A stretch of 64,000 nt of DNA, from assembly GCF_932526225.1 (NCBI RefSeq), contig NC_064034.1:7364001-7428000 (forward strand), given 5' to 3'. This stretch comes from Nematostella vectensis (lineage: Eukaryota > Cnidaria > Anthozoa > Actiniaria > Edwardsiidae). A model generated the notes under the pieces. It was not told the DNA's origin and ran no database searches. It saw only the letters and a program-made list of their open reading frames with translations. Below are positions 43,831 through 57,400 of the stretch, in pieces; position 1 is the first letter of the stretch, and each line of letters starts with the position of its first letter. Both the position numbers and the translations under genes were made by a program.

Positions 43831-46059
43831 TTGATAAATATTGGCCTCAATTTACCACGGCAGCGGCGTGGATACCTAAAATCAAATAAATGTTCTGGAA
43901 CATATATATATAATTTTTTTTTTGGGGGGGGGGGGGGGTGACCACTGAGCGTTATTGAAGAAAAGCCTAAGCTACGGCTCTGCACGGCAAGCATCCTTTC
44001 TATCCGTATCGTATTTTCCCCTAGCTGTTAGCAGGGGGTGACGATATAGGAGTGGGCGCATAGAGGTGTGCACATCCCCAACTCGACCCCCCAAAACAGT
44101 CTTCTTAAATAATCTTTAACTTTTACAATACGCCCCTCGTAACAAATTATGCAGTTCGCATAGTTTAAATTAAGAGTCTTCCTTTGCGTAGATCTTTTGA
44201 AGATTTTATAAATGAAAGCAGTAACAGTTGCATTTTGTGTGATGCAAGCAACTAAGAGTTCTAGACAATTCCTCATTTGGGAACTTGATACGGGTGGTAA
44301 AGGGTAGGGTATGGATCACGTTTCACGGACCGGGCAAAATGTCTTTTTCACGTTTCACGGAACGAAAAATGGCCTTTTAAATAGTGAAATCACACTTCAC
44401 GGACGTCGGAATGGACGTTTTCACATTTCTCGTAGGGTGAAAAAAGCCAAATCTCGTTTCACGAAAATACCCTTTACCACCCTGTTAATATGTAGGTGAA
44501 AGAGAATTGTCTGTTGCAAGATACAGGCAACTTAAATGTAGGTCAATAAATTTATGGTGAGAAAGAAGAATAAAGGTCTCAAAATTTTTCAAACAAAGAC
44601 TATTGCAAATAATTGGTTGCCATAAAAGTTGCCTAGAGACGAGAAATGAATCCTCCTTACGGTAAAGTGAAAAAAGTAACCCTTAAAAAGGTTTTGAATA
44701 TTCTTTTGCCAAAAAACTTCAAATCTATTTTTTTTTATTAACACTTTTAAAAGAGGATAAGAGAGCGTTCGTTTAAGGAGACTTCGTGAATCACAAGGCT
44801 CAAGTGTAATGATACTCTTTCATAACCGTTACCATGATATTAATTACAACTAAGGGTGCTTGTTTAACGGAGATAAAAAGGTTATAGAAACTTTGTATGT
44901 GTTATTTGTCAGGCAGCAATTAAGGTTGTTAATAAAATGGGTAAAAAACATAAGATAAACGCTCAGTGGCGAGGGGCGGACGCATACTTCCAAAACTTCT
45001 TGTGATTTAAATTGTCTCGTTTTCAATTATAGCGTGCACTAGATAGAAAATATCATAACAACACTTACAATTGGATGTATATCCAAATTTCTCTTACCGT
45101 CTTATTCAACAGCTTCTCTTCTTTTTCCGTGGCCTGTTTCCTGCCTTGTCGCGAGAACCTTTGTCCAATCAACCGGGACAACAGGGTCCTTAAATAATCA
45201 GTAAGGGCTAACCGGGACAATGCTATCACATGTATAATCAATTGGCACCAAGAGAGTAAGCAATTAACGATTATTGCCCCTTCGAGTGCTTTTGAGAAAA
45301 TATAATATGACAATAAATAACACCGCAAAGTGCCTTTTGACATGTCAACAGAGAGGGGTACTAAAAACTATGCGTATTTATGGCTGAATATGATCAGTAT
45401 AGAAATGGAAGATGGGCTAGCTTTTGACCTTGAGCTGAAATCGTTACCTTCGTGTTCGCAAATTGACAACTGTCATGTGTCACAAAACGCCCCCGACCCC
45501 CTCCCTCCCCGCTATAGAAATCAAATTTGAAAGGCACGCAATAAAGGGAAAGGTTCTGCACGCATGACTTAATGTATCATTTAGACTACCAAAGGATTTA
45601 TAATTGGTTCTCAATGACGTGTCGAGTTTCTAAATCAAATTTCAAGTCTAAGAAACGAACGGTTTTAATTACGCTATTTCTGGAGGCTACAAAATATAAT
45701 ACTAATCAATTAAAATATAATAAAATATATATAATAAGGCTACAAAATATAATACTAATCAATTAAAATATAATTCATCAAAATAATTTTTAATTTTGGG
45801 GGGCTCTAAACGTGGTGTCGTGTTCCTAAATAAACTGTAAAATCGATACAAAGTTCTACATCTACTTTCAGAATACCCTGCAAGCCGGCTCTTCTGTGTA
45901 TTTTCGTTGTTCAGGATCCCCGAGTCGCAAAAAATCCGCTACCCCAAAACAGGAATTTCCGAATTAACCCACTGGGGGGGGGGGGGGGGGGGTAACGACG
46001 TCCAGCAAAGGCCTGGATAACACGATTGTCTAATGCTAAGGAAAAAAATATGGTAAATG
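43831..46059. other. Intergenic; one MITE, no gene recognised
   Basis: Holds a poly-T/poly-G tract at 43915-43938, the MITE at 44290-44483 and a small AT-rich duplication at 45684-45772. A 92-codon frame on the - strand (45343-45065) has no recognisable family and I do not call it. Confidence 0.5.
44290..44483. mobile_element. MITE (GGGTGGTAAAGGGTA termini)
   Basis: Inverted termini GGGTGGTAAAGGGTA and TACCCTTTACCACCC enclose repeated TTTCACGGA/CGAAAA motifs. The target duplication is unclear. Confidence 0.65.
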
Positions 46060-46950
46060 ATTTAACGCCCGCTATCTAAAGAACGCCTCCTATCCAATGA
46101 ACGCCCCCTAAGCTCCGTGCAAACTGACGCTGGCAAGACGTTAGCCCACTGTTTAACACTGTGTTGGGAGGTACTGGCTGGTGCCGAGTGTTGACGAAAT
46201 TTTGATTGAGTTCAAACATTTGGCCAGCGTTTCATTTGTCTCGTGGTCATTCGAGCATATCACAGCGTAGCCGGCGCAGTTTGCACACGAACCCATCAAT
46301 GCTGGGCTCATTTGCATCGTTTGCATAGAAAAAAATAACTCCGTCCGAATTATGCTATCATTTCTAAAAGAATAAACGTTACCGCATCTAAAATAAAAAA
46401 AAAAACATCGCAAATTTTTGGTCGTGAAACCGATATATGACTGAAATGTATCGTACAGTACACAATCCAATTGTTTTTATCGTCCTCTTATCACTTGTAG
46501 TCGTCGACGACCGCTACAACATCAAGGGACGAAATATACCCGAATTTAACCGGAATCCAGCGGAATCTTGAGAAAACACAAGTAAAATGATGGAGTCTTG
46601 GGTTGCCTTTGTCCCGTCATGCATCAAACGCAAGTCAAACGTGAACTTATCAAACGTGAACTTATAACCGACATGCTGTTGGGGCAGTTTGCACACCGGC
46701 TTAACGGCCAGCAATGCTGGCGGGTGCAGTTTGAACAGGGCTTAAGCTTACAAGATTGTATTGAACGCCACTCTTTAACAAACGCACCTCACTTCTATTA
46801 AATGCCCCCCTCCCCTACCCCGCTTCCCTCTCTATCAGGTTAAAAACAAACGACCTAGGAATTCCGTTAATATAAATAAAATTTAATTGCCATCTTGCTC
46901 AATCAACACTGGTAAGCGAGTAGCGTCTTGCTCAATGCCAAGAAACGTTT
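46060..46950. repeat. Dispersed repeat related to 16040-16490, longer copy
   Basis: Starts with 'CTATCTAAAGAACGCCTCCT' and ends with 'CAACACTGGTAAGCGAGTAGCG', as at 16040-16220, but carries ~650 bp more between. The extra part includes a - strand frame (46470-46153) with a CxxC ('CANCAGYAVICSND') and two similar blocks around AGTTTGCACACCGGC/AGTTTGCACACGAA. Probably an old DNA transposon, with 16040 a deletion copy. Confidence 0.55.
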
Positions 46951-47259
46951 TTATTCATACAGGCGTATCGGGTGTATATTGTTTTTTACAATGTCATCTG
47001 ATTGTCATGGTCTCTTCAGTGCAGCTATAGAAAGCATAGCACAAATATCTTATGGCTTGTAAATATCATCTGGATGCCATGGTCTCTTCAAGGTTAAGCT
47101 AGGGTGGACATACTACTGCAAGCTGGGACGAGCTACATAACAGAAAATGGTCCGCTAAATGGGTAAACGAACCCCCCCCCCCCCACCCCCCCCCCCCCGC
47201 TCAAAATCCTGGCTACGAGCCTAACATAGCACTATTATCTAATAGCTTTACTACATGTC

Positions 47260-48475
47260 ATCTAGCTTTAAGTACATGTCATCTGGATGCAATGATCTCT
47301 CCAAGGTGTAGCCGAAAACATGTCACCTGGATGCCATGGTCTCTTCAAGCTGTAGCTAGAGTGAATTATCTAATAGCTTCAAGTTAATGTCATCTGGATG
47401 CCATGGTCTCTTCAAGGTGTAGCCAAGTACATGTCATCTGGATGCCATGGTCTCTTCAAGGTGTAGCCAAGTACATGTCATCTGGATGCCATGGTCTCTT
47501 CAAGGTATAACCAAGTACATGTCATCTGGATGCCATTGTCTCTTCAAGGTGTAGCCAAGTACATGTCATCTGGATGCCATGGTCTCTTCAAGGTGTAGCC
47601 AAGTACATGTCATCTGGATGCCATGGTCTCTTCAAGGTGTAGCCAAGCACATGTCATCTGGATGCCATGGTCTCTTCAAGGTGTAGCCAAGTCATGTCAT
47701 CTGGATGCCATGGTCTCTTCAAGGTGTAGCCAAGTACATGTCATCTGGATGCCATGGTCTCTTCAAGGTGTAGCCAAGTACATGTCATCTGGATGCCATG
47801 GTCTCTTCAAGGTGTAGCCAAGTCATGTCATCTGGATGCCATGGTCTCTTCAAGGTGTAGCCAAGTCATGTCATCTGGATGCCATGGTATCTTCAAGGTG
47901 TAGCCAAGTACATGTCATCTGGATGCCATGGTCTCTTCAAGGTGGAGCCAAGTCATGTCATCTGGATGCCATGGTCTCTTCAAGGTGTAGCCAAGTACAT
48001 GTCATCTGGATGCCATGGTCTCTTCAAGGTATAACCAAGTACATGTCATCTGGATGCCATTGTCTCTTCAAGGTTTAGCCAAGTACATGTCATCTGGATG
48101 CCATGGTCTCTTCAAGGTGTAGCCAAGTACATGTCATCTGGATGCCATGGTCTCTTCAAGGTGTAGCCAAGTACATGTCATCTGGATGCCATGGTCTCTT
48201 CAAGGTGTAGCCAAGTCATGTCATCTGGATGCCATGGTCTCTTCAAGGTGTAGCCAAGTACATGTCATCTGGATGCCATGGTCTCTTCAAGGTGTAGCCA
48301 AGTACATGTCATCTGGATGCCATGGTCTCTTCAAGGTGTAGCCAAGTCATGTCATCTGGATGCCATGGTCTCTTCAAGGTGTAGCCAAGTACATGTCATC
48401 TGGATGCCATGGTCTCTTCAAGGTGTAGCCAAGTCATGTCATCTGGATGCCATGGTCTCTTCAAGGTGTAGCTGC
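47260..48475 (-). repeat. 44-bp minisatellite overlapping the UBL4 stop-codon end, about 27 copies
   Basis: Unit (+ strand): ATGTCATCTGGATGCCATGG, TCTCTTCAAGGTGTAGCCAA, GTAC; some units lack TAC (41 bp). The last unit (48439-48475) is coding on the - strand and specifies the final residues of UBL4 ('[11 protein letters not shown]') and its TGA. The array then extends about 1.2 kb downstream of the stop, where it would form 3'UTR or flanking DNA. Confidence 0.93.
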
Positions 48476-51400
48476 GACATCCTTTCAATGTCATCAAGAC
48501 TAAGTCTTCTGCTCCATGATTTAAAGTCCTGCATTAAAAGAATAATTAGAATACATCTATTTCATGGGTTCATGGGTAAAAAAAACATCAAAAAGCTAAT
48601 CTAGTTTTGAAAAGCTGTGTAGCAGTTTTGTTGATGTGCCTCTCTACATGGCTTTCAGAGACCAGGGGCCGGTTCCTGGAAAGAGGAATAGCGCTAATCT
48701 AGGCATAAATCTGCTCTATTCTAGGCATAGATTAAAACCAGGATTACATCGCGTCCCTGAAGGCAGGAATAGCGCTAATCCAGGCATAAAATCGGCATAA
48801 TTTTATACCACCTAGCGAGAAGGGTATAACTCGCTATTCCGGGAATAAAAGCAACAAACAAAACGGCGGACATGTTATTGTTTGGTAATCTTGCCGGAAG
48901 TCCTGCTCAACCGCGTCGGTTCCGTCATTTCCGCATAGAATTAGATGATTACCTATTTTCGCCACAATTAGTGAGAAGCACAAAGCGAAACCATGCACTG
49001 AGTCCGACCTTGCAAGTTCTCGTTGCTCTTCGGTACTTTGCATCTGGTAATTTTTCTTGACAGGTTATTGGTGACACGTTTGGACTTCCAAAGTCTACAG
49101 TCTCACGTTGTATCACTGACGTGACGTGTCCAAAAACGACTAGTTTATTGTTTGGCCGAAAAGTAACGAGGAAAAAACAGCAATCAAAGAGGCGTTTTTC
49201 GCACACTAAGGTTTTTCTGGAGTGATAGGCTGCATCGACGGCACAAATGTTCGCATTCAAGGACCTCTCAGGAACGAGAACCATTTTGTCAGCAGGAAAG
49301 GCTTCCATTCCATCAACGTTTAAGCCGTTTGTGACAACAAAGGTGAGTAAAGATTGGTATAAATAAGGGTAGTCGGGAGGGGAGGGTCCTTCCTTCAGCT
49401 GCAGATGAAATTTCATATAATCCAATATTGCTTCACTTTTTATTGTTTTATTTTAAATGTTCATTTCAAATAAAGTTTAATGTGAGTAAAGAAAGTTAAT
49501 GAGCAAAATCTTTATATAAATGTATAGGGAAAGGGGTGACTAAATTTTGTTGGATACAACAGCCCTCATTAGATCAGATCCCCATACTGCTCCCTAATTG
49601 GTCACCCTTTTGTAATTACGGTATTTTATATCATTACTTCTCCATGATCAAAGATTACTGTCAAATGAACTATCTTTATTTTAAAGAAAATTTATTATAA
49701 GAGATGAAAAAAGATCCTTTGTAATAAATAGAAAGAATACTTTTTAATTTCCTTGTTTTTCACTTTTTCTATTCACCAATGTTGTAACCAAATGGCCTTG
49801 AAATGCCCACGACTCTTTTATTATTCAAGATAGTGGAATACACAACAAACTTCAGGCAGAGTACAAGAGCATTGAAGATGGTGTTTTAATTGGTGATAGT
49901 GGGTATGGCTGCAAGCCTTTTTTAATGACCTCTTTCCCTCACCCCCACCTACAATGAGGCACTGGGAAAGACAAGGGTGGAGATTGAACAGACACTTGGC
50001 GTATTTAAGCGGAGATTCCATCTCACGCATACAGAGATCAGGATGGCTCCCTTGTAGGCAACCCTCCTGATAGGGGCCTGTGCAGTATTGCACAACATTG
50101 CAATTATGAGGAATGATGTTTACAATCCGCCCCTTTGGGTTGTCTTTGAGGATGATCAGCCAGATGTACCCCCCCCCCCCCCCTATGAGGGACCAGAAGA
50201 TGGTCTGAGGATCAGAGAGTACATTTGTGAGAATTATTTTTAATATTTTTAATGTATTCAATACTATGGAATATTTTTACAAGTTGTATGTTAAAGAATA
50301 AACTTCAAATTAATCATTTACATTGCAAATGTACAATGTCCTATACTTCTAATAATAAAGAAAGATTGGGTACTATAAAATTGTAAATTTCTAAAGAATA
50401 TGAATAACAATGGAGGGAAATTGCAAAGGAAATGACAAAATGGCTTAATATATTGTTAATAATGATGAAATTCAAAAAAATTTGAAATTTGCAATGGAAT
50501 TTGCAAATTCCATCAAAAGCTTTAGAATGGACCATGGAAAGCTGTACTATTGTGTCAAAACTTGAAATACTGTGAACCTGCTGCAAAGGTTTGCAAGTTG
50601 AAATGCTGGGTTCAAACATCACAAGAAATTCTTAAATTTTCTTTGTGTTGAATTAAAGGATTTCAAGGGGTTTTGAAAGAAGTAATGACTGTTTTTAAAC
50701 TTTATTTGAAAAAAAAAACCTTTTGTTCGGCTAAAAAATAATTAATGAAAGAAAGTGTAGTGGGGCACCTCAGGTTAAGGTTTTTGACCTGAAAACATAC
50801 TTGATTTTACTTTAGGATGTTGTTCATACTATTTCTAATATAAAAGCAAAATCAAACTCAGTCTGAGTTAATGGGGAGTTCGAATTATCCTAGTCCAAGT
50901 TTGTCAGATTTCAATAGCAAATTAACAGCTGACTCATCAGGTATGGCTCTGCAAGGTTACCTTATCTTTTGATTAGATTTGAGTACCGACTCTACCCCCT
51001 AAATCCCTTATCTTCCAGTTGTCATGCCTTAATCTGTATAGGGTCTGAGCTTCTGACGTCTAGTGCGCTACAGTGGCCATAGTGAGACTTTGTTTGGAAG
51101 GTTTGGGAGTATAAAAGGCATGTAGTATCAAGCAGCAAAGAGCAGATAGTTTGACTAATCGTGTGCTAAATGAGCATTTTTGTGGCAAAATATAGCTTTC
51201 AGGCAAAGAATAAGCTTGCTAACACTTCAAACCTGATTTTTTCACTGTGTCATGAATGTATTTGGCTCTCAAATTATTCTTGAGTATATATTGGGTGCTT
51301 AAGGTGACTACTCCCCACGGCTCTGGTCACCTAATTCCTGTATAACTAACCAGGGACGGTATACTCCCTTCTGGGCAGCTGGAGCTCATTACCCTTGGTT

Positions 51401-54400
51401 GGCAGTCCATCTAGGGGAAGGAAAACCCTGATTCCAAACCTCCGCTGCCTTGCGGCGATACCCAGTCCGGGAAAGGCTTCAGAACCCAGTTGGCCTAGAC
51501 TCTGTAAAAGTCGAGGTTGGTGTTAGGAAGGGCATCCAACTGTAAAAAGTTTTGCCTCATTTTGTTAGTCATGATAGGTTCACATAATAATAATAATCGC
51601 AAGCACGGGACTCCTAGTAATAGGAGTGTCGTCAACGGTAGGGTTGGTGTCAGGCGTGGGCACAACCAGATCGACATCCTGCAACCACGTCAAGATTTTC
51701 GCATAGCAACTCTAAATGTTGGAACGATGAGAGGAAGAAGTGGTGAAGTAGTAGAGACCATCTCAAGGAGAATGATTGATATCTGTTGTTTACAAGAGAC
51801 AAGGTGGAGGGGTGGTTCTGCTCGGATGATTATGGGTAAAGACACCAGATACAAGTTCTTCTGGTCTGGTAACGACAAAGGCACTGGCGGTGTTGGTATC
51901 TTGCTTGCTGAGAAGTGGGTGGAACATGTTTTGGAAGTCAAACGCATCTCAGACCGAATCTGTGCCATTAAGATCAATGTTGGTTTCATCATCCTGACCA
52001 TTTTCTCTATTTATGCCCCTCAAGTAGGTTTGGATGACGAAGCTAAGGACTCCTCTTATGACGAACTGTTTTGTGCGGTCTCAAAGACCGCTAAAACTGA
52101 ATCCTTGTTTCTATGTGGGGATTTCAACGGTCACGTTGGGAGCATGTCTGGCGGGTATGAAGGAGTTCACGGTGGATACGGTTATGGTGAGCGCAATCCA
52201 GAGGGGGGAGACTGCTCGACTTTGCTGTGGCAAATGAACTTGTTATCACCAATTCCATGTTTCAGAAAAGGACAAGCCATCTTGTTACATATCAGTCGGG
52301 AGGTGCATCTACACAGGTTGATTACATTCTGACCAGAAAAAACAACTTTCGACATGTCACCAATACTAAAGTTGTCCCTAATGAAGAATGTGCCCTGCAA
52401 CACAAACTGGTGATATGTGACACCTTCCTAAAATTCAGTAAGAAACGTAAACAAGTCTTTACCCCTAGGCTTCGTATCTGGAAACTGAGAGATCCCGGGA
52501 TAAAGGTCAAGTTCCTAAATGAAGTAAAAGCTGGGTTAGATTCAGCAGATGCACGTACAGATCCAATTGAAGACACCTGGCAGTCCCTAAAAGGGTCCCT
52601 AATGGGTGCAAGTGAAAAGATCTGTGGATAAACAAAGAAAGGTAACTGGAGAAACCAGACTTGGTGGTGGGATGACTCAGTTAGCTCGGTCATTGATGAG
52701 AAAAGACGTCTGTGGAAAGTTTGGAAGAAGGGCGGCAGCAAGCAAGAATATCTGACTTCTAAACGCACTGCGAAGAGCATAGTTCGTGCCGCCAAGCGGA
52801 AAGCAGAGGCCAGTAAATTTGCAAGCGTCGAGAAAGATGACAAGGACGTTTTCCGCATTGCCAAGCAAATGAAGAAGGAGTGCAAGGACGTTGTGGGTGA
52901 GTGTTGCGTTAAAGACGATCAGGGGCACATCTCACTCACTGATGATGCTAAGAAGAATGCGTGGAGAGAATACTACAACCATCTGCTGAATGTTGAGTTT
53001 TCATGGTCCCATGAAGACCTACCTCCTGCTTACCCAGTTGAGGGGCCTCCAATCCTGGTAACATCTGAAATGGTGGCAATGGCAGTGTGCAAAATGAAGC
53101 AGGGCAAAGCGGCCGGTCCCTGTGGTGTTGTGGCTGAGATGGTTAAGGCCTCTGATGAAGTCAGCATCCCTATCCTGGCCAGCCTCTCAAATGCTATCAA
53201 TGCTTAGATGGATGTGCGCACTGAAACCCGAAGATGACACAAGTTTGAGCACCATTCGGGACAGGCTCGGGATCGAAAGCTTGGAACTGGCTCTCCGGAA
53301 AGCTCGCATCCGGTGGCTCGGGCATGTGGAGAGGGCACAGGCACCAAATCCTGTGTCCTCCATCAGAGACTTCGAGCCGGGGGGGCGAAGGATTCGGGGC
53401 AGACCCAGAAAGACTTGGTCGGATGCCACGCTTAGCGATATAAAAACAGCTGGCCTGCAGGCAAGCGTGGCATCCAACCGTAAAGCATGGAGAGATGCTG
53501 TAAAGAACCTGCGCGACCCCGATTTGAACCTCCATGCGGCGTCACACCTGCCAATAGGTGGACAGTGACGTAAATGGATAGTGAGTGAGTGAGTGAGTGA
53601 GTGATTTATTCACAAATTTCCTCTGTACTGATCTTGACACAAGTTCGTTCAAATGTTTTGTTGCTATCAAATTTATTTATGTGTTACTAAAGTGTATAGC
53701 TACCAGTCATATTTTAAAAACTGCATTATAGATTACACTTTTGAATAAACCAAAATGCTTTCTCTTTTATCCATTCAGTTCGAGACTTTTCATTCTTACA
53801 GTAAAAGCAAGTGTAGGTACAGGGGAAATATCCATTGAATGAAAAGAGTAAAAGTCATGTCTATTTTGTATAATTTAACTTATAAAGTATAAAGCATATG
53901 TTTGCGCAACCCCTTTATAAAACTAAGGATCCAGACCCTTTTTGGACAAATAGAAACACAAAGCAATTGTTATTATTACCTTATTTGTAGTCATCATACA
54001 TTGCAAGATAAAAAACAAAATACTATACAGGTGCATTCTGATCCAAAACTTAGATGGATATCAGGCATTTTTTTTAGAAGCCATTTAGTGGTTTGGTGCA
54101 CAAATATGTGTAAGTATACAAGCTGAGACATTATACAAAGGGTTTTCTGCTGTTTCTGTGAGCCAGTTATGCACTATAAAAACAAATATTGAAACAAATG
54201 TTTTAGTTTATTGTATACCACTCCCTTGTTTGCATTTTATTGGGAAAGTACGAAGCCCTCCTTTTAACCCTACACCTGATAAATTAGCATGAGGGCACAA
54301 TGATCTAATTGGACTTTCTCTCCATTTGAAAAATGGGGGCGGGGCTTAGGCCCTTTTATACCGTGCCTTTGTGTTAAAAATGACTTCAGAGACTCTTGTT

Positions 54401-57400
54401 AACCATACAGTTCAAGTGTCATTGTCTTTAAAGTATTTTAAAGGTTTTTTCTTCGTTATTTTTTAAATGGATGTCCTGTGAAGCATCTTGTAAAGAGTGA
54501 AAAAAGGCTCTATATCTACACTTGCTTGCTTTGATTTTCATTGCCATGGGATCTATTCTGACTAGATCCGTCAATATTATCATAAAAAAATGATCCAGAC
54601 TACAATTTTCATGCACTGAATCTCTTGAAGTCCAAACATGGCCAACTTGCCCAAAATAGCCTCAAACGTGACGTCATTGATCAGAGCCTATACACCAAAC
54701 CCTTAGAATACTATACACACAGCTTATACATTAGACATTTTCAAGACCCTTAGCTCTTCAGCTACTTTCTCTTTCTTCAATAATAAATATCAATTGCAAT
54801 TGCAATCTGCAATTTGCAATTGCAGAGTTTCACACTGCAGGGTGAGTAAATTGTTTGCAGTGTACTTTCTCTTACTATTATTCTTAGGGGCAGGCCCTTC
54901 AACAAGGACAGTAAAAGTCAGCTCTTCTATGTCATGAAATGCGATTGTGGGGAACTCATCACCCACTGTATCCCTTGATGTTGCAGGAAGTTCCTGGTAC
55001 ATATTTTCTCCTACAGTAATACAAAAAGACATCAGCATAGCATAGTTACATTGCACATTGAATTAAGAGCAACATGCATTTACAGTGTGACCAGTAAAAC
55101 GATGAACCGCGGAAATGCATGGAATGTTTTTTACCAGATAGGAGTAGGAGTCTGTAGAATTCAGAAGACAATAAACATATTCCGCACAGGTGTTCCAGTC
55201 TTACTAGTTGCGCTTTAAATCAAGTCAGGCAACAGCAAAAAGGAAAATCATGAATAACTGTCTGCCGGTAGTTATTTGCTATATTTATTTACTTATGATG
55301 GAAAATAAATTAAAAAAAAATTGCTGTTGTTGTCTTTATGTTAAAATACAAAAACGGGCTTCAAAGAAGGATATACTCAAACTACATGTTTGGTATTAAC
55401 TTATCTAAAGACAACAAATAAATGCAAAACGGGTGGCACTAGAGACGTTCATTTCACAGTAGAGAAAACCACTTGATAGTGTTTTGCAAAAAAGTTCCAA
55501 ATTGTAACGTATGTCCTGCATAAACAAATGACTCAACTTAATGCTTTTCAGGATTAAAATACGTGTTTTGGCGATATTTTAGATTCCTTTGTGATGTCTG
55601 CAGATTTGTTTCGTTCTCCCGTTTGTAATGTAAATATGGTTGGTGTGAAATTCCGACAGACGTTGCGCGTAGAGTAACGTGACATAATCACATGACTGTT
55701 CATGAATATGAATAATATTCAAAACACAAATAATACCTGTCTCGAACCCTCCTTCGATCCCGGAGAACCCCTGCGTGTCGTCGTACACATCCACTATCAG
55801 TTTAGTTATATCGGAGGGCTCCTTCGGCGGTGGACCCCCGCCAGTCTGCCGCTTCCCCTTCTTGGCTATTGAGTACTCTTTCTTTGCGACGCTAAAAAAC
55901 GCCTTCCATTTGGCCCTGACCTCATCAGAAGTGCGGTAAGCCACACACACGGCGTTTACTTTAGCAGTGATATCTGACCACACTTTCTGCTTTATTTGGT
56001 TGTTCAGATTGTTCGTAAACTTCTTGGACTGTAGTATGTCCTTGTTTGCCTCAACGAAAACGTTATCACGTTCAACTCTCCTTGAGAAAAATTTGGCTTT
56101 CGTTTACGCTTCACATCTAGTTCTGTATCATCCACGGTGCTATTTTGTGACATTTTCGTTTGTTTACATAGGTTCCCCGCAAAAAAAGAGAAGAAAACGC
56201 GCGCGCGTTGCCGTATTTTCCCGCCAAAACTGGTTTTCCACTCGCTAATCTAGGGTATAAAAAATTATGCCACTTTCGCTTTCAGGAATCGGTTTTTTAT
56301 GCCCAGAATAGCTATGCCTAGCATAGAGGATTTATGCCTAGAATAGCTCTTAATCCGGGCATAATTTTTGTCTATTTGCACGGCTTCCGGTAAAGGAGGA
56401 AAAAAAATCGAGCTGCACGGCCGTCTCCCATTTTCTCGATTTTTAGCCTAAATAATAAGTTTCTGGCTTGAAAACACTTCCGCGATTATTAAGAACAGGC
56501 AAGCGATGATTTTTAGCCTGAAAAGCTATGAAACAAGCGGCCCGTAAATGCTCGGCACGAACGAAGCGTGGAGTTCGACACAGTCGTTTTCGCCATATTA
56601 CAGCCGTGCAAAAAAAAAAAACTAGGTGCACGGCCCTTTTTTCTTTTCGCCATTTTAAGCCAAAATGAAAATTTCTGACTTTAAAAACCTCCAATTTCTA
56701 TTTAGAACAGTCAAGCGATGGCTTCGAGCTTAAAATGCTCGGCGCATAATGAACGAAGCGTGGAATTCGACACAGCCGTTTCCGCCATCGATCGCCAAAC
56801 CACACCGGTAACTTAAGAACAAAGTTAAAATATTTTCTGACGCTAATCTTGAGCTATGGATTACTAAGACTGCTTTTTCAACCAATTTCTGGACGATAGC
56901 CATCACTAAAAGCCAAGAAACCGCTTTTTTAATAAAAAATCACGCCAAAGCCCTTGGAAACGCTAGATGCACGGCTGTCACATAAATATCCGGTTCGCTT
57001 TGAAAAACTCAATCTAAAATCAAAATATTAAACATGTGAATTTTGAATAATCGTTTCTAAAGGATCAGTGAAAAATATAAACACAGCAATGAAGGCCCAA
57101 CAGTCAATAACAGAACATAACAAAACAAGTTGGACAAAGCTTTTGGGGAGGGGAGGTTGACGAATTGCATTGAAAAGGGTATTTCTTACTTTTTTAGCCA
57201 GACTCTAAACCATTTTTTATTCTAATCTTGCGTTTATTAAATAATCTACAGGGCTTTAGCAAGCCTCAAAATGTTGGAGGGGGGGGGGGGGGTGACAATA
57301 CAGAAACATTAGATAATATTAGGGGGGCACAGCCACGCCCCTACTGGCCATTTCCTTGTGCCCCACCCACTGCTGCGGCCCTGATCTATTTGATTATATT

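Noticed and set aside
45065-45343. 92-codon - strand frame
   Set aside because: No recognised motif; start and end look arbitrary.
47623-48604. Repeated + strand protein frames in the 44-bp array
   Set aside because: Antisense to the UBL4 end and explained by the repeat.
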